Below, piece after piece: positions 17,541-25,603 of a stretch of 52,626 bases of DNA. The stretch comes from Phycisphaerae bacterium. GTDB taxonomy: Bacteria; Planctomycetota; Phycisphaerae; UBA1845. The notes under the pieces were generated by a model that did no database searches, was not told where the DNA came from, and saw only the letters and a list, made by a program, of their open reading frames with translations. Both the position numbers and the translations under genes were made by a program. The DNA lies in assembly GCA_020056715.1 (NCBI GenBank), contig JAGVHG010000186.1, positions 1 through 52,626 on the forward strand. Direction: 5' to 3'. The number at the start of each line of letters is the position of its first letter. The first letter of the stretch is position 1.

Positions 17541-18419
17541 ATGACGGCACGCAAGAACGTCAATCTACGGCAATACGCGGACCACACACGCGGCTGGCGA
17601 GAGAACGCTTATATCTATCCCGTGATCTCCCGTCGCAGCGGCGGGTTGAGCATCGGCATCAACCTAAACCCCGACACGGCCTGCAACTTCGACTGCGTCT
17701 ACTGCCAGGTGGACCGCACCGGCACGCCGCGCGTCCGCGAGGTGGATGTCGCACGCCTTGGTGACGAGCTTTCGCGGATGATCGCTGACGCGCAAAGCGG
17801 AGGCTTGTTCGACGATCCCGCGTTTGCGGATGTTCCGCTTGAGCTGCGGAAGATTCGTGACTTCGCCTTTTCCGGCGACGGCGAACCGACTACCTGCAAG
17901 CATTTCCGCGAATGCGTCGATCTGGTGGCAAGATTCAAGCGAGAAGCGTCGCTGGACGACGCCAAAATCATCCTTATCACCGATGCGTGCTACTTGACCA
18001 AGCCCGACATAGTGGCCGGGTTGGCGATTCTGGACCAAAACAACGGCGAGATATGGGCAAAACTCGACGCCGGTACGCAAGAATACTATCAACGGGTCAA
18101 TCGGCCCAACTACCCGCTACGGCATGTGATGGAGAACATCATCGCCGCGGCTCAAGTCAGGCCGGTGGTCATTCAGTCGCTTTTAATGCGCTTGGACGGG
18201 GTGGGACCGGATGAGGCGGAACGGTCGGCGTTTAGCGATCGACTGAACGAGGTGACCCGCGCCGGCGGGCGAATCGCATACGTTCAGATATACACCGTCG
18301 CCCGGCGCCCGGCCGAGAAATACGTGACCGCCCTCAGCGACGCCGAGGTCGATCAAATCCGCGACCTCGTTCGTGAGCGAACGGGCCTGCGGGCCGAGTC
18401 GTATTACGGCGCGAGTTGA
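17541..18419 (+). CDS. radical SAM protein
   Basis: 292 aa from ATG 17541 (an in-frame TTG at 17529 is possible). The [4Fe-4S]-binding motif reads CNFDCVYCQVD (C-x3-C-x2-C) near residue 45, followed by the FSGDGEPTTCKHF segment resembling the SAM-contacting GGE motif. Further on ILITDACYL and KLDAGTQEYYQRVNRP resemble the wyosine/molybdenum-cofactor-like radical SAM fold. Homologous stand-alone proteins are common in planctomycetes, but I cannot name the reaction. It follows the epimerase gene at short distance without an obvious promoter. No accessory SPASM domain is visible at the C-terminus. Confidence 0.8.
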   Translation: MTARKNVNLRQYADHTRGWRENAYIYPVISRRSGGLSIGINLNPDTACNFDCVYCQVDRTGTPRVREVDVARLGDELSRMIADAQSGGLFDDPAFADVPLELRKIRDFAFSGDGEPTTCKHFRECVDLVARFKREASLDDAKIILITDACYLTKPDIVAGLAILDQNNGEIWAKLDAGTQEYYQRVNRPNYPLRHVMENIIAAAQVRPVVIQSLLMRLDGVGPDEAERSAFSDRLNEVTRAGGRIAYVQIYTVARRPAEKYVTALSDAEVDQIRDLVRERTGLRAESYYGAS

Positions 18420-18609
18420 CCTCCGTACTTACACTGACTTTCCTTGGAGTTGGGGCCGAGTTTTCCGTCTTCCCGGAGCCTCATTATCGGTACTTGCTGC
18501 CAGCCAGATTGACTATCACAAGCCCGGGAGGAGCCATCCGCCGTAGCCTCAGCTTCAGGGACGCTTGCAACCGGCCGAAGCTACTTCCGTGAAATAAACT
18601 CAACTAAAT

Positions 18610-18618
18610 TGCTATAAT
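18610..18618 (+). promoter_or_regulatory. extended -10 promoter of the secreted protein gene
   Basis: TGC directly followed by a perfect TATAAT (18613-18618) forms an extended -10 element. No good -35 is seen, as is usual for this class. Transcription would start near 18625, about 26 nt before the ATG at 18651. Confidence 0.5.
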
Positions 18619-18650
18619 AACGAAGTCTGGACGAGTGAGACTGCTTACAC

Positions 18651-20033
18651 ATGGCATACAAGGCAACTTTGACCGTGATGATCGCCATCCTCTTTGGCGG
18701 CCTTGGATTACCCTTCCTGGCAGACCACTTCGCCCCAGCTCTCACGGGAGCTGGGGGTGCCGTCTTCGCCGCGGATAGACCGCCCCTGCTGGGGCCGACC
18801 AACCGAGACGAAATCGCCTCCCTCGTTCGCGCCCTCGGCGATCCCGCCCACGAGGCGAGGATGTTCGCCACGCACCGTCTCTGCGCGATCGGGATGGAGG
18901 CGCGGGAATTTCTGCAAGCCGCGGCCGAGAGCACCGACGTGGAAGCAGCTCTTCGTGCCAAGCAAATTCTCGCCGTGTTCGATCGCCTCTGGTTCTCAGG
19001 CGCCGACGTGTCTCTGTCGTTCTCGAAACCCATAATCGACTGGATTGAACCCGTCGACTTGAATATCACCATGACGAATCGCTTGCCGTATCCGGCTCGC
19101 GTACCGTTCGACGTAGACCCCGGCGTCCGAGGCGACGTCGACGACGCCCGCCAGGTCGCCGACATGCTCGACCTCGCCGAATGGCTCAAAGTTCGTGCCC
19201 CCGACGGACGTGAGCTCGATCTTCGCGTCGATGACATCGGCGGCGAACCGGCCGTCTTCGCCGTAGCGCAGTCACGTCTCGCCGGCGGTCCCGGCGGTGT
19301 CCTCGCTCCCGGCGAACAGATCACGGTAACGGCACGGGCCTTCAACCGCGGATGGGCGCGGTTTCCATTGTTGGACCGTGGCGAGTACACGGTCATGTTG
19401 GACTATGTGCCGGATTGGACCGACGTTGTCCTCGCCGCCGCACGGGTAGGCCGGGTAATCAGCACCCCCGCGACGGTCACGATTCGAGACGGCGCGACGC
19501 CGACCATCTCGCGGGCGGGAATCCAGACTGATCTGATCGTGGAGCGTGATGGGGCATTCCTCATCGCCCGCCTCGTCAACCGCACCGACCAACCCCTCCT
19601 CATCAACACGAACTTCGGTGGAGCCGCCCCCTTCGCCGACGGCAGGTGGGTCTACGAGCTTGACCAACCCTTCGCGGCTCAGGGCAAGACTCGTCGCGAT
19701 CTACCGATCTTGCCCAAACCAGGCGCGTCATGGCACGACTTCAAACCGGAACTGCTTGTCGAAGTCGGCCCCGGTGAGTCCGTCGAACTCGCCCGCATCT
19801 CGGTGAGCGATCTTCGAAAGACCCTGATCAACGCCGGTGCCGATCTATCCGGCGATCACTGGAGCGTGCACTTCACCTACGCCAATCTGTGCGACCGCCA
19901 GTGGCAGACCCGACAGGGGTCAGCTCTGTTAGGCAACGAGAACGCGCCGCCGTTCTTCCAAAAGCCGCTGCCCCGGCGAACTCTGTCCGTTCGCCAGGGC
20001 AGCAACCGCCTCACGGCCTCTAACCTCAACTAG
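18651..20033 (+). CDS. exported protein of unknown function
   Basis: 460 aa. A hydrophobic N-terminus (VMIAILFGGLGLPFLADHF) with a likely cleavage after VFAA around residue 40 marks it as exported. Residues ~50-110 (DEIASLVRALGDPAHEAR...AALRAKQILAVFD) resemble a short HEAT-like helical segment with the DPxxEAR pattern. The remainder is beta-rich and resembles immunoglobulin-like domains (VDLNITMTNRLPYPARVPF; ITVTARAFNRGWARFPLLDRGEYTVML). No catalytic motif is visible. The gene is monocistronic, behind its own promoter, and ends 7 bp from a convergent gene. I do not recognise the family. Confidence 0.65.
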   Translation: MAYKATLTVMIAILFGGLGLPFLADHFAPALTGAGGAVFAADRPPLLGPTNRDEIASLVRALGDPAHEARMFATHRLCAIGMEAREFLQAAAESTDVEAALRAKQILAVFDRLWFSGADVSLSFSKPIIDWIEPVDLNITMTNRLPYPARVPFDVDPGVRGDVDDARQVADMLDLAEWLKVRAPDGRELDLRVDDIGGEPAVFAVAQSRLAGGPGGVLAPGEQITVTARAFNRGWARFPLLDRGEYTVMLDYVPDWTDVVLAAARVGRVISTPATVTIRDGATPTISRAGIQTDLIVERDGAFLIARLVNRTDQPLLINTNFGGAAPFADGRWVYELDQPFAAQGKTRRDLPILPKPGASWHDFKPELLVEVGPGESVELARISVSDLRKTLINAGADLSGDHWSVHFTYANLCDRQWQTRQGSALLGNENAPPFFQKPLPRRTLSVRQGSNRLTASNLN

Positions 20034-20040
20034 GGAGGCT

Positions 20041-20613
20041 CTATTTCTTGCGCGTGTACTTGCCCGTCATCTCGACCTTCTTGATGGTATGCAGGCCGTC
20101 GGCCCACTCGACCATCTTCCAGTCGAGCGTGTTGTTGTCCATGACGGTCATGTTGTACTGGCCATGACTCGTTGTGCCGTCCAGGCCGACGCTGGTGTAG
20201 TCCATGCGCCAAGACTTAGCCGCCGCGTCGTATTTCGCGACGCCTTGCTGCGGGTAGCCCCAATTGTTGAACATACCCCAGATGTACTTCTTCTCCGTGG
20301 GATGCCAGCTCCAAACCCCCTCGGCCTCGAATTTGGTGCGCTGGCTCTGGGATTGGAACATCCCGCGCAGACATCGCTTGTCCAGCGTCCACTTCCACTC
20401 CGCCGTCCCGGTCCACTTCTTGTCCGGGCCCTCGGCGTTCAACATCTCCGCCTCCCACGTCCACGAGCCGACGAAGGCGTCGTAGGCGTCCAGCTCGGTG
20501 GGACGCGCCGGCTGCTTAATGTTGGCGAAGTCCACCTTCGGTGCCGCGCAGCCGGACACGAGCCACGCCGCAACCACTGCCGCCGTCAAACCCAATCTAC
20601 TCACGCATCGCAT
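20041..20613 (-). CDS. lipoprotein, DUF1579-like
   Basis: 190 aa. The signal sequence ends in the lipobox LVSGC, so the protein is probably lipid-anchored. The mature part opens with ELDAYDAFVGSWTWEAEM, resembling the DUF1579 opening, in which a conserved Gly-x-Trp precedes a lipocalin-like beta barrel. The pattern of Trp residues (AEWKWTLDKRCLRGMF, VWSWHPTEKKYIWGMFN, SWRMDYTSVG) supports a small beta barrel. Function unknown; binding of a hydrophobic ligand is conceivable. It is convergent with the preceding gene. Confidence 0.75.
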   Translation of the reverse strand: MRCVSRLGLTAAVVAAWLVSGCAAPKVDFANIKQPARPTELDAYDAFVGSWTWEAEMLNAEGPDKKWTGTAEWKWTLDKRCLRGMFQSQSQRTKFEAEGVWSWHPTEKKYIWGMFNNWGYPQQGVAKYDAAAKSWRMDYTSVGLDGTTSHGQYNMTVMDNNTLDWKMVEWADGLHTIKKVEMTGKYTRKK

Positions 20614-20687
20614 ACACCTATCTCCTTTAGAAAGAACTGGGAGCTGTCCACTCGCTCGCCGCGCGGTAGGATAGGACCGAAACTTAA

Positions 20688-20782
20688 AAACGTCAAAACG
20701 TCAAAAATTCAAAATAGCGCTTTCGACGTTTCGACTTTTTTGGGCTTTTTGACGTTTTGACTTTTTGATGTTTTGACGTTTT
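20688..20782. repeat. AT-rich short-unit repeat built on TTTTGACG
   Basis: Units such as ACGTCAAAACGTCAAAA on the left face TTTTTGACGTTTTGACTTTT on the right, so the block is both short-unit repetitive and imperfectly palindromic around about 20728. A related block lies inside the GT9 gene at 28613-28650. It is strikingly AT-rich for this genome. It sits between two divergent genes. Confidence 0.75.
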
Positions 20783-20794
20783 CGGGGCTTAGGT

Positions 20795-21832
20795 TTGAGA
20801 GATTCCATCGTCATCACCGGTTGCGGATGGGTGACGCCGTTCGCCGCCGGAGGCATCGAGACCGTCCTGCAAGCTTGTGCCACCCAGGCACCGGAGTCAA
20901 ACAAATCACACGGATATCGCCCCATCCCTGACGATCTCCTGGCGGGTTACCACGATATGTCGCCGGAGTGCCGCAATGACCAGGGCGCATCTCTAGCCGC
21001 GGTTGCATTCGAGAGCGCCAGACGCGACGCGGCGTTTGTTACCGGCTCGGTCCCATCGGAGCGGGTCGGGTTGGTCCTGGGTAACGCCCTCGCCGGCCAG
21101 TCCGGCATGATCGACTTCGCCAACGACGTCCGGCAGCAGTCCCCTCGGTTCGTCAGTCCAATCCGCTTTCCCCAAACAGTCGGCAACTTCATCACCGGCG
21201 CGCTTTCGCGAGCGTACGACATTCGCGGTCCGAACTCCACCATCGCCAACGGATCGGCCTCAGGCTTAGTGGCCATCATCGAAGGCTGCGCGCTGCTATC
21301 CGCTGGAAAGGTAGATGTGATCTTCGCCGGTGGTACGGAGCGGCTAACGCCCGCCCTGGCGGCGGGACTGGCCGAGCCGGACGTGATCTACAGCGACGGA
21401 GCGTGTTTGTTTGTCTTGGAGCGACGCGAGCACGCCGTAGAACGCGGTGCGACGGTCCTCGCAACGATCGTCCCTTCCGTCGATCAATTCGGTCCCGAGC
21501 CGCGGGCTTCAGCCCGCGCGACCCCTTCAACCTTTGACCCCATTCGTTCAGTCGTGGGCTTACGCGAATCGGACGTAATCTTCATCGAGCATTGGATCGG
21601 GCGATGTTTGGGGGCACTAGGTGCAGCCGCCGTCGCGGCCGCGATCGGCGCGGCACGGGGGCTACCCGTCCCCTGCGTTTCGGAGGCGGATTCGACCCTT
21701 GTCCTGAGCTTCGAAGGAGTCGTTATCACACGCACACTCACCGACAAACTCGGCAGGAATGCCCATGTCGTCGTTCTCGCCGATTCCGACGGCGGACCCC
21801 CGACGATGATCGAACTCGCGTTTCCGCCTTAG
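20795..21832 (+). CDS. degenerate ketosynthase-like protein (thiolase fold)
   Basis: 345 aa from a TTG start, compared with ~410 aa for FabF-type enzymes. The N-terminal fold is recognisable (IVITGCGWVTPFAAG; VGLVLGNALAGQSGM; GPNSTIANGSASGLVAI). Where catalytic enzymes have TACTSG with the nucleophilic Cys, this protein has NGSASG, i.e. Ser. The NAHGT segment appears to be missing and the K...TGHLLGA block has become EHWIGRCLGA. All three catalytic positions thus seem lost. It may be a structural or chain-length-factor-like partner, or a gene in decay. An in-frame palindromic repeat (21501-21518, CGCGGGC-TTCA-GCCCGCG) encodes the odd PRASARA stretch. No fatty-acid or polyketide genes lie nearby. 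Confidence 0.65.
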   Translation: MRDSIVITGCGWVTPFAAGGIETVLQACATQAPESNKSHGYRPIPDDLLAGYHDMSPECRNDQGASLAAVAFESARRDAAFVTGSVPSERVGLVLGNALAGQSGMIDFANDVRQQSPRFVSPIRFPQTVGNFITGALSRAYDIRGPNSTIANGSASGLVAIIEGCALLSAGKVDVIFAGGTERLTPALAAGLAEPDVIYSDGACLFVLERREHAVERGATVLATIVPSVDQFGPEPRASARATPSTFDPIRSVVGLRESDVIFIEHWIGRCLGALGAAAVAAAIGAARGLPVPCVSEADSTLVLSFEGVVITRTLTDKLGRNAHVVVLADSDGGPPTMIELAFPP

Positions 21833-21899
21833 CTCGTGTTTGAGAATGATCCTTTCAGGCCGCGGCCAGAGACGCCGTGGAGTGCGGCAACCGCGTTTG

Positions 21900-22040
21900 G
21901 CGGCTCGTGCGAGATTCCCATCTCGCACGCACCGTCGCAGGATTCCGATCCTGGCAGGTCGCGGGAATCCGCCGAAGGCGGACCCGCGAGAGTGGGTGCG
22001 AGAACGGATTCTCGCACCAGCCTTGAACGGATTCTCGCAC
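21900..22040. repeat. cluster of palindromes
   Basis: GTGCGAGAT-TCCC-ATCTCGCAC (21907-21928), CAGGAT-TCCG-ATCCTG (about 21938-21953), TCCGCC-GAA-GGCGGA (about 21968-21982) and GTGCGAGAA-CGGA-TTCTCGCAC (21996-22017) follow each other. They are followed by a direct duplication of ACGGATTCTCGCACCAGCCT around 22004-22050. The first and last hairpins are relatives in opposite orientation. The open frames crossing this block are unlikely to be genes. Confidence 0.75.
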
Positions 22041-22117
22041 CAGCCTTGAGCCTTCCACGGCAGGCCGAAAAACGACACCGTTTTACTCCCATGCCCGCCT
22101 CATGGTACGCTTAGAAC

Positions 22118-22387
22118 ATGCACGAACAGGTTCGCCAAGACCTGAGCCAGGCCATCGACGACATGAGCGATGCCCAGAAACTCGAACTGATCGAGGGACT
22201 GGCCCACTCCCTGCGGGCTCACAAAAACGGAGAAGAGCAAGAACTTGGCCCAAGTCAGAAAGAACAACTTCTCGAAAGCGTGAGACGGATCTCCTCCCTG
22301 CCCATGGAAGGCCCCGGTCGATTCTCCGGCCGCGACCATGACCGGATCCTATACAGCCCCTCCGCCAAAGGCGACCTGCGCGGGTGA
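22118..22387 (+). CDS. putative antitoxin of a VapBC-like module
   Basis: 89 aa. An N-terminal amphipathic helix (QVRQDLSQAIDDMSDAQKLELIEGL) is followed by a hydrophilic linker and a C-terminal SGRDHDRILY motif, seen in small proteins paired with PIN-domain toxins. Such antitoxins bind the toxin through the C-terminal tail and the operator DNA through the N-terminus. The PIN-domain frame begins 3 bp after its stop, the typical coupled order. The toxin frame is interrupted by TAG, so this may be the surviving half of a dead or rescued pair. The upstream DNA is rich in palindromes. Confidence 0.6.
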   Translation: MHEQVRQDLSQAIDDMSDAQKLELIEGLAHSLRAHKNGEEQELGPSQKEQLLESVRRISSLPMEGPGRFSGRDHDRILYSPSAKGDLRG

Positions 22388-22390
22388 CCC

Positions 22391-22792
22391 ATGACTCGCG
22401 TGCTGGTCGACACCTCCGCTTGGTTCGCCTTGTACGTCCCCGACGACCAAGACCATGCACGGGCGCGCCAGTGGTACGAGACCAACAAGTGGCCGCTGCT
22501 CACCACCGACTAGGTGATTGACGAACTACTCACCCTGCTTCGCTATCGTGGTGAGTTCCGACGCTCCATCCAAGTGGCCCAAGACCTCACTCATACCCTG
22601 CCCATTTCCATCGAACGGATCAGCCCAGCGGACTTCGCTACGGCAATCGAAGTTTTTCAACGCTTCGCGGACAAGACCTGGAGCTTCACCGACTACACCA
22701 GCCGGGTGGTGATGGAGCGCCTGGGAGTCAAGCAGGCGTTCTCCTTCGACGAGCATTTTCGGCAATTCGCAACGGTAGCCGTAGTTCCGTGA
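22391..22792 (+). pseudogene. VapC-like PIN-domain toxin interrupted by in-frame TAG
   Basis: The frame opens with ATG 22391, MTRVLVDTSAWFALYVPDDQ, the first acidic residue of a PIN nuclease (Asp7). It reaches PLLTTD and then TAG at 22511-22513 (codon 41). It continues in the same frame with VIDELLTLLRYRGEF, WSFTDYTSRVVM and FSFDEHFRQF to the stop at 22792. All four PIN acidic positions are present across the stop. Homologues usually have Tyr or a similar residue at this position (TTDYVIDE), so one base change TAC/TAT to TAG explains it. Without the stop the protein would be 133 aa, normal for VapC. Reinitiation at the GTG at 22514 would give a fragment lacking Asp7. Confidence 0.8.
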
Positions 22793-23026
22793 TGCACAGC
22801 TTCCCTAAAACGCCGATGAAATAGGTACGGTGTCCGCGGATTCCCCGAACTTGTCCTTGAGCGTAGCGAAGGAATGGCCGGGCTTGTCCTTGAGAGCTTG
22901 TGAAAATCGAGCGTGGGGTTGTTCTGAGCGTTCTTCCAAAGCCAAAACCCCGGAATCGAATCTTAGGAGCCGTCGAAAGAGGACCGGTTTCGATTCTTTC
23001 ACACGCTCTCAGAATGACAATGTTGC

Positions 23027-24712
23027 TTACTTTGCTGCGGACTTGAGGGCCGTGCGGATTTCCGCCAGGAGTTGATCGACCTTGAAGGGCTTAAACAAAA
23101 CCGCCGCGAGTCCTTCGCGGCGTGCTCGAATGATGGAGTGGTTGGGATCGTAACCGAACCCCGTGGTGAGGATGACGGGAGTGGCCGCGTTGGCATGTTT
23201 GGCGGCGGCGAAAACCTCGTAGCCGCTCTTGACCGGCATCTTGATGTCGCTCAGCACCAAATCGAACTTCTGCCGCGATAGAAGGTCGATGGCCATCGCT
23301 CCGTCGGCGGCGGTGACCACATGACAGCCGTATCCCGTTAGCACATCTCGGACCGTATCACGGAGGATCTCTTCATCATCGGCGAGAAGAATCCGCCGAC
23401 CGTCGAGATCGGGGTCCGTTCGGCGGGCGGCGGAGGTCCGCGCTCCGATCACCCCGGGCTTGGCCGCGGTCAACTCCTTAACCGTCTCGCGGATTCGCAC
23501 CGCGTTGCCCGAAATAGTCCGCAGACGATGCCGCAGATCATCGTGCCCGATGTAGTCTTCCACCAGGTTTTCCACGTCGGTGAGGATGTCGTTGAGCGGG
23601 GCGGTGATCTCGGCCATGACATTGCGACCGAGCTGTCCGGTGGTGACTTGCCGCTCGTTGACCAGCAATTCGAGCAAGTGCAGGGCCAGGGCGATGTAGC
23701 GGGCGAAGATTTCCGCGAACTGGCGGTCGTCCTCGGTGAAGGCCGCCACCCGCGTGCTCTCGAAGTTGGCCACACCCACGGTCTTCTCCTGGAACCGCAG
23801 CGGTACGGTCAACGACGACCTCGCGTTCTCAATCCCCGGCACGTAGCGGGCGTCGTGCAGGACGTCGGGGCAGAGGTAGCTACGCCCCTTGGCCGCAACG
23901 TAACCGCAAATGCCGCTGCCCTCCGTCTGGGCGTGAAGTTCAACATGGTCGCCGTCCGCCGGAATCCCGGCGAACAGCACCAACTCCAGTATGTTCGTGT
24001 TCGGATCGAGGACGCGAATCTCGAAATTCTCAAAGTTGAGCACGTCCTGCGTGCAGCGAAGGATTTTTTGTTCGAGCAGCGAGAGACGCTCGTGTGGATC
24101 CAGACGCGAGAACTGCTCCGCATCGAGGCTGAGAAGTTCGCGTCCGGCGTTGTCGATGGCGTCGATCGTCTCCTGAAGCCGCCCCGCGACCGTTGAGTTC
24201 CAGACGACGGCAACGACCCGCGTGACCCCCTTGTCGCCCTCGATCATCGGCGTAGCCGTCAAGTCATACGTTTCCTGGTCGCCGGTCGTGAAACTAAAAC
24301 GTCGCGCCCGAACGGCCGCGACGCAACCAGGGTCTTCACCCTTACACGACGCATACGTCTCGACACAACACTGTCGAACGCGATCGCGAACATCATCGGG
24401 AAGGTCAAGCATCTTGGCGTTGGCCCAAACGACTTCGCCCGTCGGTTGCACCACGCAAACGCTCTGTGGAATCGCATCGAGAACGGCGGTGGACCCGACG
24501 ACATGAGCGAACTCCGGCGGAGCGAGGTCGGCGGCGCGGCTGATGACCACGTCGAAGGGCGCCAAGCGCAGGGCGTTCAAGGCCTCGGTGAAACTCTTCA
24601 CGTGCTCCACAGAAGCCTGGGCGTCGATCCAGCGGTGTAATTCGTCGTCCCCATCTCGGAGACCAACGACGAGTACGTTTAGCGCCTTAGGCACGTGTGT
24701 GGTCGGCATCAT
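23027..24712 (-). CDS. PAS-GAF-REC signalling protein without kinase domain
   Basis: About 561 aa from ATG 24712 (an upstream start adds 23 residues). The order is: a short N-terminal receiver-like segment (LNVLVVGLRDGDDELHRW), a PAS domain (VLDAIPQSVCVVQPTGEVVW), a GAF domain (RCTQDVLNFENFEIRVLDP...GICGYVAAKGRSYLCPD), a helical segment resembling a kinase dimerisation region but without the phospho-acceptor His, and a C-terminal REC domain with DDEE, phospho-accepting Asp in LVLSDIKMP, and LFKPFKVDQL. No HATPase domain is present. It may be an output or phosphorelay component fed by an unlinked kinase. A 17-bp-spaced promoter lies just upstream on the minus strand. Confidence 0.8.
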   Translation of the reverse strand: MMPTTHVPKALNVLVVGLRDGDDELHRWIDAQASVEHVKSFTEALNALRLAPFDVVISRAADLAPPEFAHVVGSTAVLDAIPQSVCVVQPTGEVVWANAKMLDLPDDVRDRVRQCCVETYASCKGEDPGCVAAVRARRFSFTTGDQETYDLTATPMIEGDKGVTRVVAVVWNSTVAGRLQETIDAIDNAGRELLSLDAEQFSRLDPHERLSLLEQKILRCTQDVLNFENFEIRVLDPNTNILELVLFAGIPADGDHVELHAQTEGSGICGYVAAKGRSYLCPDVLHDARYVPGIENARSSLTVPLRFQEKTVGVANFESTRVAAFTEDDRQFAEIFARYIALALHLLELLVNERQVTTGQLGRNVMAEITAPLNDILTDVENLVEDYIGHDDLRHRLRTISGNAVRIRETVKELTAAKPGVIGARTSAARRTDPDLDGRRILLADDEEILRDTVRDVLTGYGCHVVTAADGAMAIDLLSRQKFDLVLSDIKMPVKSGYEVFAAAKHANAATPVILTTGFGYDPNHSIIRARREGLAAVLFKPFKVDQLLAEIRTALKSAAK

Positions 24713-24752
24713 GTTCGTCTCTACGATTTCGCGGTTCTCAACAGCCCGCGAG

Positions 24753-24781
24753 ATTGTAGGCTGCGGACGGGGACAATCCAA
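24753..24781 (-). promoter_or_regulatory. sigma70-type promoter of the PAS-GAF-REC gene
   Basis: On the minus strand TTGGAT (24781-24776) and TACAAT (24758-24753) are 17 bp apart. The predicted start site is about 34 nt before the ATG at 24712. Confidence 0.45.
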
Positions 24782-24898
24782 TAGAGAGTTTTCCCGCCCG
24801 TGCCCGGAAATACCAGGATACCCATGCGGCCCCTATAATTACAAGGGCTGATTTCATGAAATCGTACCGTAATACCTGATAATCTGCTGACCAGAGGG

Positions 24899-25603
24899 TC
24901 ATCGGGGTGTTGTATCCGGTGCAGAAGTCGGCTGAGAGGGTGAGCGGACCACCCGTGTCTCGGTGCCGGCGAGTATCCGTGCAATATTTGCGCGGTGCCT
25001 TCCAACCACCAGAACCGCGACAATCAAGGCGAATAGTAAGAAAGGCCAGCGGTCCATCATCGCACCGCCCTGTCGCCACGCCAACAGAATACAAAACACC
25101 GGAAACAGAATCGCACCGCAGATGGACCCCACGGAACTCATCCGCGTCAACGTCAGACCCAAGACCCACACTACAAACGAGAGGATCGCCGGCAGCGTCA
25201 AATCGGGATAGACTCCCAAGGCCACACCCAGCGAAGTAGAAACACCCTTGCCGCCGCGAAACCCAAGGAACACTGGATAGTTGTGACCTAGTACGGCACA
25301 CAGACCCGATAAAAGCCAACAGAGGCTTCGAATCGACTCCGACGGGCCGCCGACGCTCGCCCCCTGCGACAGCAGCCAGCCCGCCAAAACGGTCGGGACG
25401 AGTCCTTTGAGCATGTCGAGGATGAACGCCGCGATAAACCAAGGCCGGCCCAGAAGCCGACCCAGATTCATCGCCCCGACGTTGCCGCTACCAACCTTGC
25501 GAATGTCAACGTCTTTCAATTGGCCGAGGAGCAGAGAGAACGGAATCGACCCGACGAGGTAAGCGATCGCGGAACACAGCAGGGTGAGCAACCACAGATT
25601 CAT
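24899..25603 (-). CDS. plsY: glycerol-3-phosphate acyltransferase PlsY
   Basis: 234 aa, normal length. It transfers the acyl group from acyl phosphate to glycerol 3-phosphate, the first step of phospholipid synthesis, in the inner membrane. The conserved loops are visible: LVGSIPFSLLLG, GSGNVGAMNLGRLLG (Met replaces the common Thr), and GHNYPVFLGFRGGKGVST. There are several hydrophobic spans. The start ATG 25603 overlaps the stop of the upstream glycosyltransferase (ATGA), indicating translational coupling. Its place at the end of an LPS-core-like operon links phospholipid and envelope sugar synthesis. Confidence 0.95.
   Translation of the reverse strand: MNLWLLTLLCSAIAYLVGSIPFSLLLGQLKDVDIRKVGSGNVGAMNLGRLLGRPWFIAAFILDMLKGLVPTVLAGWLLSQGASVGGPSESIRSLCWLLSGLCAVLGHNYPVFLGFRGGKGVSTSLGVALGVYPDLTLPAILSFVVWVLGLTLTRMSSVGSICGAILFPVFCILLAWRQGGAMMDRWPFLLFALIVAVLVVGRHRANIARILAGTETRVVRSPSQPTSAPDTTPR

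Noticed and set aside
21836-22114. 92-aa ORF between the ketosynthase and antitoxin genes
   Set aside because: It consists almost wholly of palindromic and duplicated DNA and resembles no family.
24738-25442. 234-aa minus-strand ORF overlapping plsY in another frame
   Set aside because: The plsY frame carries the family motifs; this frame is a shadow of it.
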